This document shows, piece by piece, positions 7,967 through 14,107 of a stretch of 19,707 nucleotides of DNA. The notes under the pieces are model-generated. The model did not search any database and was not told where the DNA came from. It saw only the letters and a list, made by a program, of their open reading frames with translations. This DNA comes from UBA11524 sp963590165. GTDB taxonomy: Bacteria; Bacillota; Clostridia; Christensenellales; Aristaeellaceae. How positions within the stretch are numbered: position 1 is the first letter of the stretch; every line of letters starts with the position of its first letter. The position numbers and the translations under genes are program-made. Location of the stretch: positions 1-19,707 of the forward strand of contig CAVANO010000009.1 of assembly GCA_963590165.1 (NCBI GenBank). The letters are read 5' to 3'.

Positions 7967-7994
7967 AGTATACTGCATTTTCCGGAAAAATCAA
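7967..7994 (-). promoter_or_regulatory. Promoter of nnr
   Basis: On the minus strand, TTGATT (7994-7989), a 16-bp spacer and TATACT (7972-7967). It lies about 36 nt before the start codon. Its spacer is almost filled by the palindrome TTTTCCGGAAAA. Confidence 0.6.
7976..7991 (-). promoter_or_regulatory. Candidate operator, 16-bp block identical to one at fhs
   Basis: Minus-strand ATTTTTCCGGAAAATG, containing the perfect 12-bp palindrome TTTTCCGGAAAA (7978-7989). It overlaps the -35 and the spacer of the nnr promoter, as expected for a repressor site. The same 16 bases, in the same orientation relative to the gene, lie directly upstream of the -35 of fhs (12062-12077). The regulator is unknown. 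Confidence 0.5.
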
Positions 7995-8050
7995 GAATTT
8001 GGGCTTATTTCTCCCTGCTGCGGTTGTGATCCATGTCAGGAAGCTCCTTA

Positions 8051-8093
8051 CAGGAAAGGGCTGTGAAGGAACATGCTTCGTTCTCCACAGCCC
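8051..8093 (-). terminator. Terminator of dnaA
   Basis: On the minus strand, 8 nt after the dnaA stop, GGGCTGTG (8093-8086) pairs perfectly with CACAGCCC (8065-8058); an inner GAAC/GTTC pairing extends the structure. TTTCC follows. The U-tract is short, so termination may be partial. Confidence 0.62.
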
Positions 8094-8100
8094 GGTAAAA

Positions 8101-9444
8101 TCACTTATTTTCGACAATCATTTCCTTGATGTCGTTGACAACGTTTGCCATGGACGGATTGTCCTTCACGGCGGATGCAATCTGGTTGCAGCCGTGCAGC
8201 ACGGTTGTGTGGTCACGGTTGCCGAACACCTGACCGATTTGCGGCAGCGACAGGTTCGTCAGCTCGCGCGTGATGTACATGGCGATTTGGCGCGGCACGG
8301 CGATTTCGCGGCGGCGCGTCGGGCGGATGAGGTCATCCACGGTGATGGAATAGTAATTCGCAACGGTCTGCATGATGACCTGCGCGGTCACCTCTCTGCG
8401 CACTTTCTTGGCGAAGATGTCGTGGAGCGCCTCCTCGCAGAGCTGCACGGTAATCGGACGGTTCGTCAGCTGAGCATACGCGACAAGCCTCGTCAGGCTG
8501 CCTTCCAGCTCACGGATGTTCGACTCAACGCGCGTTGCGATGGCTTCGTAGACCGCGTCATCCATCACAAGATTGTCCTGACGTGCCTTTTCGCGCAGAA
8601 TGGCAATTCGCGTTTCAACGTCCGGCTTTTTGACATCGCACGTCAGTCCCCATGCGAAGCGGCTCTTCAGGCGATCCTCCAGACGGGCAATTTCCTGCGG
8701 CGGACGGTCGGATGTGAGGATAATCTGCTTGCCGGCGGTGTGCAGCGTGTTGAAGGTGTGGAAGAACTCCTCCTGCGTGGACTCTTTGCCAGCAATGAAC
8801 TGGATATCATCGACCATCAGCACATCAACGCTGCGGAAACGTGTGCGGAACTGCAGATTGCGTCCCTGCTGAATGGCGGAAATCAGCTCATTCGTGAAGG
8901 TCTCGCCCGGGATATACAGGATGCGCTTGCTCGGGTCATTCTCGTGGATGAAGTTGCCCACTGCATGCATCAGGTGCGTCTTACCCAGACCGACACCGCC
9001 GTAGATGAACAGCGGATTGTAGGCATGCGCCGGGTCGGTCGCGACAGCCAGCGCCGCAGCATGGGCAAAGCGGTTGCCGCTGCCGACAACGAACGTGTCG
9101 AACGTGTACTTCGGATTCAGGGCAACGGCACTTTCCAGCACAGTTTCCTGTTCCTCGACTGCCTGCTTCTTGAGCTGCGGACGGGAGTCGATTTCCTCCT
9201 GTGTCAGGATTTCAACATCCATCTGATGGCCTGCCGCCTGGCTGAGCGCACGGACAATCATCGAATAATAGCCGTTATTGACCAGAAGCTTCAGGTTTTC
9301 CATCACGACGCGCACGACAAGCGTATCGCCGTCAAGCAGCGCCGGCACGAGGTTACTGCTGCCGAGCAGGGAATTATAAACCACCACGTTGACTTCCTCG
9401 CGGAGCAGTTCGCACGTCTTCGACCAAAGAGCTTCCATGTCCAT
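8101..9444 (-). CDS. dnaA: Chromosomal replication initiator protein DnaA
   Basis: A 447-aa AAA+ initiator that binds DnaA boxes and opens the origin. The ATG at 9444 is chosen because GGAGG lies about 10 nt upstream and the product then starts with a normal domain I (MDMEALWSKTCELLREEV); the frame extends 44 codons further upstream without support. Domain I is ~1-80, a short charged linker ~81-108, the AAA+ domain follows with NPLFIYGGVGLGKTHL (Walker A, 149-156), VLMVDDIQF (Walker B, 208-216) and LTSDRPP (sensor 1). Domain IV (~350-447) holds the DNA-binding signature GNRDHTTVLHGCNQI (DHTTV at 411-415). All motifs look intact. dnaN, recF and rpmH are not adjacent: nnr lies downstream, and an unknown gene is divergent upstream. 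Confidence 0.98.
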   Translation of the reverse strand: MDMEALWSKTCELLREEVNVVVYNSLLGSSNLVPALLDGDTLVVRVVMENLKLLVNNGYYSMIVRALSQAAGHQMDVEILTQEEIDSRPQLKKQAVEEQETVLESAVALNPKYTFDTFVVGSGNRFAHAAALAVATDPAHAYNPLFIYGGVGLGKTHLMHAVGNFIHENDPSKRILYIPGETFTNELISAIQQGRNLQFRTRFRSVDVLMVDDIQFIAGKESTQEEFFHTFNTLHTAGKQIILTSDRPPQEIARLEDRLKSRFAWGLTCDVKKPDVETRIAILREKARQDNLVMDDAVYEAIATRVESNIRELEGSLTRLVAYAQLTNRPITVQLCEEALHDIFAKKVRREVTAQVIMQTVANYYSITVDDLIRPTRRREIAVPRQIAMYITRELTNLSLPQIGQVFGNRDHTTVLHGCNQIASAVKDNPSMANVVNDIKEMIVENK

Positions 9445-9591
9445 CAGGGGATTTCCTCCGTATTCTATGCCGGACGCAGCCGGTATGTCACTGACCGCGC
9501 CTTCGCTCAGAGGGCGAAAAAAACACACGACCGTATCACGACCGTGAGCTGCACTGCGGTTGCCTTCGTGACCCAAATTCTTTCCTTATGT

Positions 9592-9620
9592 ATCATATCA
9601 TAGCTTTTCCAAAATCGCAA
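9592..9620 (-). promoter_or_regulatory. Promoter of dnaA
   Basis: On the minus strand, TTGCGA (9620-9615), a 17-bp spacer and TATGAT (9597-9592). It would give a leader of about 140 nt before the dnaA start. A DnaA-box pair lies ~85-110 bp upstream, compatible with autoregulation. Confidence 0.55.
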
Positions 9621-9702
9621 GCACCCCATTTTGCCCGTTTTCCTGCATGAATGGGCGAAAACGTGCCATCCGCGGAACAAAATCTTGTAGATAGGCGAAA
9701 AG

Positions 9703-9726
9703 TTGTCCACAATCACCTGTGGATAA
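9703..9726. promoter_or_regulatory. Convergent pair of DnaA boxes
   Basis: TTGTCCACA at 9703-9711 on the plus strand and TTATCCACA on the minus strand at 9726-9718. The second is a perfect consensus box. They lie upstream of the dnaA promoter and about 150 bp before the divergent gene. Confidence 0.75.
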
Positions 9727-9875
9727 CATTTGTTTGAATGCATACTTATGCAACAAATACGCATATTTCTTTGGGGCGTAACCGCGAAAAAAAACTCGAA
9801 AATGAAAACAAGGGATTTTCGCGTTCCATGTCGAAAAAGAATGCAGGAAAGTGTCCGCATGAAGGGGGAAGCTCT

Positions 9876-10331
9876 ATGGCCATTGCAATTCCGATGGCGC
9901 GCGTTCGACAGCTGCTCAGCGGCCGAATCGGCACGGAAATGGCAAATTCCATCGTGTCCAGCAACGTCGTATCGCTGCTGCGCCAATACCGCGCGGGCGA
10001 TGATTTGGTGGCGTTGGCGCAGTCGCTGCGGGACGGGTTGTTCCATGACCTGTATAAGCGTTTGGGACCGCGCATGAATGTCACCCTGCCGGACGGAAGG
10101 AACGTTCGCGTCCGCCTGGAGGAACTGCCTGTTCTGGCGGATGACCTGCTTGGCGTACTGTTCGAAGCGCTTGGCACTACGGGCATGCCGAAGGAGACGC
10201 TCATGTCCTTTGCCATGCAATCCGGCAGCCTGTGTGCGATGCGGACGCTGCTGAATCTCTATCCGCTCAGCGAGCAGGAGCGTGTGCTGCTGGAACGCAT
10301 CGTGCGTGAAAATACAGAATCTGCCGAATAG
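9876..10331 (+). CDS. Hypothetical protein divergent from dnaA
   Basis: A 151-aa cytoplasmic protein I do not recognise. ATG 9876 has a purine-rich GAAGGGGGAA just upstream and starts MAIAIPMARVRQLLSGRIG; the same frame continues upstream to 9738 but with low-complexity Lys/Asn codons typical of non-coding A-rich sequence. No signal peptide, no membrane segment, no Cys cluster. The middle region (LPDGRNVRVRLEELPVLADDLLGVLFEALG) looks mixed alpha/beta, and the C-terminal half is helical (QSGSLCAMRTLLNLYPLSEQERVLLERIV). Codon use matches its neighbours, so it is likely real. The znuA-like gene follows 13 nt after the stop, and surE after that, so it heads a probable three-gene operon. Its divergent arrangement with dnaA suggests a shared control region, nothing more. 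Confidence 0.75.
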   Translation: MAIAIPMARVRQLLSGRIGTEMANSIVSSNVVSLLRQYRAGDDLVALAQSLRDGLFHDLYKRLGPRMNVTLPDGRNVRVRLEELPVLADDLLGVLFEALGTTGMPKETLMSFAMQSGSLCAMRTLLNLYPLSEQERVLLERIVRENTESAE

Positions 10332-10344
10332 GGGGGCAATTATC

Positions 10345-11268
10345 ATGAAAAAAAAGCTGTTTGCCGCGATGCTGGCGCTGCTGCTTCTGCCTGCAATCGC
10401 CATGGCGGAAACGGTCGTCACCTCGTTTTATCCGATTTACCTGTTTACCTTGAATCTTACTGACGGCATTGACGGGCTGACCGTCCGCAACCTTGCTGCA
10501 CCGAATACCGGCTGCCTGCATGATTATCAGCTGTCCACCGGCGACATGAAGGTGCTGAATAAGGCAGACGTGTTCCTGATTAACGGCGCCGGCATGGAGA
10601 GCTACCTGACGCGCGTCATGGAGACGTTCCCGAAACTGCCCGTGGTTGATGCATCGTCCGGCATTACGCTGCTGTCCGAGGACGGCATGGACGAAATCAT
10701 TGATGACGGCGAGGATCATACTGGCGAAGCCAATGCCCATATCTGGCTCGATGCGCAGAATGCCGTCGCCATGGTGAATAACCTCGCTGCAGGATTGACG
10801 GACGCCATGCCGCAGTTCGCAGACCAGATTGAACTGAACCGCGCTGCCTATGTGGAACGCCTGACCGCGCTCGATGAGGAGCTCAAGAACGGACTCGCGG
10901 ATGTGCCCAATAAGGACATCGTCACCTTCCACGAGGCGTTCCCGTACTTCGCACGCGCGTATGGGCTGAACGTTGCCGCCGTTGTCAACCATGAGCCGGG
11001 CGACGCCATTTCGCCCGCAACGCTTGCACAGCTTGTCGAAACTGTCCGTGCGCTGGGCAATCCGCCGCTGTTTGTCGAGCCGCAGTACGATGATATGGCG
11101 GCAGAAACGCTCTCCCGCGAAACGGGCGCGCCGGTCTATACGCTTGACCCTGTCGTGACGGGACCTGAAACGGATATTCCGCTGACGTACTATGAGGACA
11201 AGATGCGCGAAAATATGCAGACGTTGCTGACTGCGCTGACGCCCGATTCCAATGCGGAAGGAGAATAA
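10345..11268 (+). CDS. Exported ZnuA/TroA-family metal-binding protein
   Basis: A 307-aa cluster A-I solute-binding protein, probably for zinc or manganese. ATG 10345 follows GGGGGG (10331-10336) by 8 nt. The signal peptide MKKKLFAAMLALLLLPAIAMA ends in an ordinary AMA/ET cleavage site with no lipobox Cys, unusual for a Gram-positive binding protein, which is normally a lipoprotein. Family motifs: SFYPIYLFTLNLT (27-39); CLHDYQLSTGDMKVLNKADV with candidate ligand His59; NAHIWLD with His132; TFHEAFPYFARAYGL with His196; and YTLDPV with Asp268. A short acidic loop (112-130) stands where ZnuA proteins often have a His-rich loop. No ABC permease or ATPase gene is nearby, so the transporter is elsewhere or the protein acts as a periplasm-like metal scavenger. 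surE starts 1 nt after its stop codon. Confidence 0.88.
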   Translation: MKKKLFAAMLALLLLPAIAMAETVVTSFYPIYLFTLNLTDGIDGLTVRNLAAPNTGCLHDYQLSTGDMKVLNKADVFLINGAGMESYLTRVMETFPKLPVVDASSGITLLSEDGMDEIIDDGEDHTGEANAHIWLDAQNAVAMVNNLAAGLTDAMPQFADQIELNRAAYVERLTALDEELKNGLADVPNKDIVTFHEAFPYFARAYGLNVAAVVNHEPGDAISPATLAQLVETVRALGNPPLFVEPQYDDMAAETLSRETGAPVYTLDPVVTGPETDIPLTYYEDKMRENMQTLLTALTPDSNAEGE

Positions 11269-11269
11269 C

Positions 11270-12013
11270 ATGCATTTTCTGATTGTGAATGACGATGGGA
11301 TCAGCAGCCCGTTTCTGCCAATCATGGTGCATGCCTGCGCGAAAGCCGGTCATCACGTGACCGTCTGCGTGCCTGAAACCCAGCAGAGCGGCAAGGCGCA
11401 TGCCTACACGATTGAGAAGCCCATCCTCGGCAGGCAGGTCGATATGCCGGAGGCGGACGAAGCGTGGGTGCTTGAGGGCACGCCGGCGGATTGCTGCCGA
11501 ATTGCCCTGATGAGCATCGCAAAGGACGTTCACGCCGTCATCAGCGGCATCAATGTCGGCTACAACACCGGCATGTCGGTCTACGTATCCGGCACGGTCG
11601 GTGCGGCGCGTGAGGCAGTTTTCCAGCAGAAACCGGGCGTTGCCGTGTCTGCCGAAAAGCAGACGCCGGCTGACACGCTCGCTTTCCTTGCAGACTGGGC
11701 GGTTGAAATGGCGGAAAAGCTCGTGCTCCGCGGTGCACCGCCGATGACCGTCTGCAACCTGAACGCGCCGCCGATTCCTGCCGATGCGCTCAAGGACAAG
11801 GTGCTCTGCCCACTGAACCGCGCACCGTATAAGGACAGCTATGAACGCCGCATCAGTCCACGCCATCAGACGTATTTCTGGCTGTCGCCCTTGGCGCAGG
11901 AGCCGCCGTTCCCCGGTACGGATCAAGCGCTGCTGGATGATGGGCATCCGACCTGCACCTTCCTGACGATTGATGGTGCCGATCAATCTGAATTTACGTC
12001 CTATCTCGTCTAA
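11270..12013 (+). CDS. surE: 5'/3'-nucleotidase SurE
   Basis: A 247-aa metal-dependent phosphatase that removes phosphate from nucleoside monophosphates, often also exopolyphosphatase. ATG 11270 has GAAGGAGA just upstream (11257-11264); an in-frame ATG at 11252 would lie inside the previous gene. Family signatures: LIVNDDGISSP with metal ligands Asp8 and Asp9; CVPETQQSG (43-51 region); VLEGTPADCC; VISGINVGYNTG; and YVSGTVGAAREAV. Length is normal. It is last in the operon with the 151-aa protein and the ZnuA-like protein. Only a weak AT-rich inverted repeat follows it before the fhs promoter. Confidence 0.96.
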   Translation: MHFLIVNDDGISSPFLPIMVHACAKAGHHVTVCVPETQQSGKAHAYTIEKPILGRQVDMPEADEAWVLEGTPADCCRIALMSIAKDVHAVISGINVGYNTGMSVYVSGTVGAAREAVFQQKPGVAVSAEKQTPADTLAFLADWAVEMAEKLVLRGAPPMTVCNLNAPPIPADALKDKVLCPLNRAPYKDSYERRISPRHQTYFWLSPLAQEPPFPGTDQALLDDGHPTCTFLTIDGADQSEFTSYLV

Positions 12014-12049
12014 AGCGGAATTTACATGCAGAGAGCGCGTGAATTGATC

Positions 12050-12067
12050 AAAAATGTGAACATTTTT
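12050..12067. repeat. AT-rich inverted repeat between surE and fhs
   Basis: AAAAATGT-GA-ACATTTTT is a perfect 18-bp inverted repeat. It could be a weak terminator for surE (7-bp stem, TGAA loop, T5) or a regulator site for fhs, since it abuts and partly overlaps the TTTTCCGGAAAA palindrome at 12064-12075. Confidence 0.55.
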
Positions 12068-12077
12068 CCGGAAAATG
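12062..12077 (+). promoter_or_regulatory. Candidate operator, 16-bp block identical to one at nnr
   Basis: ATTTTTCCGGAAAATG contains the palindrome TTTTCCGGAAAA (12064-12075) and ends one base before the -35 of fhs. It is identical over 16 bases to the block in the nnr promoter (7991-7976 on the minus strand). Confidence 0.5.
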
Positions 12078-12078
12078 A

Positions 12079-12107
12079 TTGCAATGTCCGTTAATTCACG
12101 TTATAAT
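12079..12107 (+). promoter_or_regulatory. Promoter of fhs
   Basis: TTGCAA (12079-12084), a 17-bp spacer and a perfect TATAAT (12102-12107). Transcription should start near 12114, giving a leader of under 30 nt that excludes the upstream in-frame ATG codons. The leader is too short for a riboswitch. Confidence 0.75.
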
Positions 12108-12141
12108 GATGGATGTACATTTGTTTGAAGGAGAGATTTCT

Positions 12142-13812
12142 ATGCCATCGGATCTTGAAATCGCGCAGGCGGCGACGCCGAAGAAAATCCGGGATATCGC
12201 GGCACAGGCAGGCATCCCCGAACGCGCGCTCAGCCCCTACGGCTCCTATATCGCGAAGGTTGATCCGCAGCAGCTTGATGAAACGGATCATCAGGCGAAG
12301 CTGATTCTTGTCACGGCTATTAATCCGACCCCCGCCGGCGAGGGCAAAACGACGGTGTCTGTCGGGCTTGCGGATGGCATGACGAAAATCGGCAGGAAGG
12401 CGATGCTGGCGCTTCGTGAGCCGTCGCTCGGACCCGTTTTCGGCATGAAGGGCGGTGCGGCTGGCGGCGGCTATGCGCAGGTGCTGCCCATGGAGCAGAT
12501 TAATCTGCACTTTACGGGCGATCTGCACGCCATCACTGCGGCGAATAATCTGCTTGCCGCGATGGTCGATAACCATATTCAGCAGGGCAATAAGCTCGGC
12601 ATTGACCCGCGTCAGGTGACGTGGCGGCGCTGCCTCGACGTGAACGATCGTCAGTTGCGCAACATCGTCAGCGGATTGGGCGGAAAGCCGAACGGCATGC
12701 CGCGCGAGGACGGATTTGACATTACTGCGGCGAGCGAGATCATGGCGGTTTTCTGTCTCGCGAAGGATTTGCAGGATTTGAAGGAACGCCTTTCGCGACT
12801 GCAGGTGGCGCGCACATACGCCGGAACGCCTGTCACGGCTGGCGATCTCCATGCGGCAGGTGCGATGACGGCACTGCTGCGCGATGCGATTCAGCCGAAT
12901 CTCGTCCAGACGATTGACGGCACGCCCTGCCTCATGCACGGCGGTCCCTTCGCTAATATTGCACACGGTTGCAATTCCGTCATCGCTACAACGACCGCCA
13001 TGCGCCTGGCGGATTATGTTGTCACGGAGGCAGGCTTCGGCGCGGATCTCGGCGCAGAGAAATTCATCGACATCAAGTGCCGCATGAGCGGATTGTGGCC
13101 GGACGCGGTTGTGCTTGTCGCGACGGTTCGCGCACTGAAGTCGCACGGCGGCTGCCCGAAGGAGGCACTTGCGCAGGAAAATCTCGATGCGCTCGAAAAG
13201 GGACTGCCGAATCTGCTCAGCCACATCGACCATATCCGCAATGTGTGGAAGCGTCCGGTCGTTGTTGCCATCAACCGCTTCTCCAGCGACACGGAGGCGG
13301 AGATGGCGATGATTCGCAGCGCCTGCGAGGAGAAGAATACCCCCGTGTCCCTTTGCGAAGGCTGGGCGAAGGGCGGCGAAGGCGTGAAGGAGCTGGCGGC
13401 GCTCGTCTGTGATCTGGTTGACCATGCGGAAAAGTCCGCACCATCCTACACGTACGAATCAAATCAGCCGCTGAAGGACAAGATTACCGCTGTTGCCACG
13501 CGTATCTATGGTGCGGCGGATGTTGCGTTCGGCGCGGGCGTGCTCAAGCAGCTCGAAAAGCTTGAGAGCGAAGGCTGGGGCGACTGCCCGGTCTGCATTG
13601 CCAAGACGCAGTATTCCTTCTCCGACAACCCGAAGGCACTCGGCGCGCCGACCGGTCACACGCTTCACATCCGTCAGGTTCGCCTGAGCGCGGGTGCAGG
13701 CTTCGTCGTCGCGTTTGCCGGTGATATCATCGCGATGCCCGGCCTGCCGAAGGTTCCTGCCGCCGAAAATATCGATGTCAACGAAAAAGGCGAAATCGTC
13801 GGGCTGTTCTGA
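12142..13812 (+). CDS. fhs: Formate--tetrahydrofolate ligase
   Basis: A 556-aa ATP-dependent ligase that makes 10-formyltetrahydrofolate from formate and tetrahydrofolate; it feeds purine synthesis and, in acetogens, the Wood-Ljungdahl pathway. ATG 12142 follows GAAGGAGA (12127-12134) and lies just after the promoter. Motifs: the P-loop-like TPAGEGKTT (63-71), the signature LREPSLGPVFGMKGGAAGGG (PROSITE FTHFS 1) and VATVRALKSHGG (FTHFS 2), and the usual C-terminal region ending MPGLPKVPAAENIDV. Length is normal for the monofunctional enzyme. It is transcribed alone between its own promoter and terminator; no other folate or carbonyl-branch gene is in this window, so acetogenesis cannot be inferred. 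Confidence 0.98.
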   Translation: MPSDLEIAQAATPKKIRDIAAQAGIPERALSPYGSYIAKVDPQQLDETDHQAKLILVTAINPTPAGEGKTTVSVGLADGMTKIGRKAMLALREPSLGPVFGMKGGAAGGGYAQVLPMEQINLHFTGDLHAITAANNLLAAMVDNHIQQGNKLGIDPRQVTWRRCLDVNDRQLRNIVSGLGGKPNGMPREDGFDITAASEIMAVFCLAKDLQDLKERLSRLQVARTYAGTPVTAGDLHAAGAMTALLRDAIQPNLVQTIDGTPCLMHGGPFANIAHGCNSVIATTTAMRLADYVVTEAGFGADLGAEKFIDIKCRMSGLWPDAVVLVATVRALKSHGGCPKEALAQENLDALEKGLPNLLSHIDHIRNVWKRPVVVAINRFSSDTEAEMAMIRSACEEKNTPVSLCEGWAKGGEGVKELAALVCDLVDHAEKSAPSYTYESNQPLKDKITAVATRIYGAADVAFGAGVLKQLEKLESEGWGDCPVCIAKTQYSFSDNPKALGAPTGHTLHIRQVRLSAGAGFVVAFAGDIIAMPGLPKVPAAENIDVNEKGEIVGLF

Positions 13813-13824
13813 TTTTGCCCCATC

Positions 13825-13860
13825 AGCATCGTGCGGAAATTTTCCGTGCGATGCTTTTCT
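13825..13860 (+). terminator. Terminator of fhs
   Basis: A 13-bp stem (13825-13837 with 13843-13855, two G-U pairs), a 5-nt loop and TTTTCT. It begins 12 nt after the fhs stop. Confidence 0.85.
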
Positions 13861-13910
13861 CATTTACGGAACAATTCGCCGTTTTTGTTGTTATTGATCT
13901 CGTAAAGAAG

Positions 13911-14019
13911 TAAGGCAACACCGCACAAATGAGGTGGTACGATGAACAATGAATTTTGTGTCAAAGGCAGACCGGCGAATAAGGCATGTTCAGCGGCGAC
14001 ACTGAATTGTGCTGCCTTA
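13911..14019. repeat. MITE-like element with imperfect terminal inverted repeats
   Basis: A 109-bp segment is bounded by TAAGGCA (13911-13917) and TGCCTTA (14013-14019). The ends pair further: the left TAAGGCA-(ACACC)-GCACAA matches the reverse complement of the right TTGTGC-TGCCTTA except for a 5-nt insertion. The outermost bases are TA on both sides, as with the TA target duplication of IS630/Tc1-type elements. Outside it lie an inverted pair CGTAAAGA (13901-13908)/TCTTTACG (14044-14051) and a near-direct repeat TTTACGGAACAAT (13863) / TTTACGAAACAAT (14046). No transposase. It fills most of the ~295-bp gap between fhs and the pncA-like gene; whether it is mobile or a structured leader is not decidable here. 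Confidence 0.45.
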
Positions 14020-14073
14020 AATTGTACTGTCTCTTTTTTATTCTCTTTACGAAACAATCAATCTGTTGTATAA
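13942..14073 (+). CDS. Possible 43-aa Cys-containing small ORF
   Basis: ATG 13942 is preceded by GAGGTGG (13931-13937) and opens 43 codons ending in TAA at 14071-14073. The product has four Cys (residues 6, 16, 23, 28) and no recognisable family. Against it: it lies mostly inside the inverted-repeat element, its last codons overlap the -10 of the next promoter, and no promoter for it is evident. Probably not translated, or a relic; listed because of the ribosome binding site. Confidence 0.15.
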   Translation: MNNEFCVKGRPANKACSAATLNCAALNCTVSFLFSLRNNQSVV

Positions 14074-14074
14074 T
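14046..14074 (+). promoter_or_regulatory. Promoter of the NAD salvage operon
   Basis: TTTACG (14046-14051), a 17-bp spacer and a perfect TATAAT (14069-14074). Start expected near 14081, about 27 nt before the ATG at 14108. Confidence 0.65.
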
Positions 14075-14107
14075 GGAAGTGTAAACCACTCAATAGGAGG
14101 CGGAAAC

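Larger units (their letters stand above)
9577..9875. other. oriC: Candidate replication origin / dnaA regulatory region
   Basis: The ~430-bp gap between the divergent dnaA and 151-aa genes holds two convergent DnaA boxes: TTGTCCACA (9703-9711, one mismatch to TTATCCACA) and, on the minus strand, a perfect TTATCCACA (9726-9718), 6 bp apart. It also holds GCGAAAA heptamers at 9655-9661, 9695-9701 and 9784-9790, one inverted at 9816-9822 and one in the dnaA leader at 9514-9520; an inverted repeat CGCGAAAA/TTTTCGCG (9783-9790, 9816-9823); GCATA-CT-TATGC at 9740-9751; and TGTCGAA, the core Spo0A box, at 9829-9835. Two boxes are few for a full clostridial oriC and there is no strongly AT-rich unwinding element, so it may only be the dnaA control region. 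No clear promoter for the plus-strand gene was found here. Confidence 0.35.

Noticed and set aside
7819..9603. A 594-codon plus-strand open frame opposite dnaA and part of nnr
   Set aside because: It is the complement of two clear conserved genes; the product is rich in His, Arg and Val with no family motifs, typical of an antisense frame in GC-rich DNA, and it has no ribosome binding site.
9685..9713. Plus-strand promoter TTGTAG-17-CACAAT for the 151-aa protein gene
   Set aside because: Both elements are weak matches and the -10 overlaps a DnaA box; nothing distinguishes it from chance.
12014..12141. Riboswitch upstream of fhs
   Set aside because: The predicted leader is under 30 nt and contains no aptamer-like structure; the palindromes lie before the transcription start.
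12091..13425. A 444-codon minus-strand open frame opposite fhs
   Set aside because: It is a shadow of the strongly conserved fhs frame, with an Arg/His-biased composition and no upstream signals.
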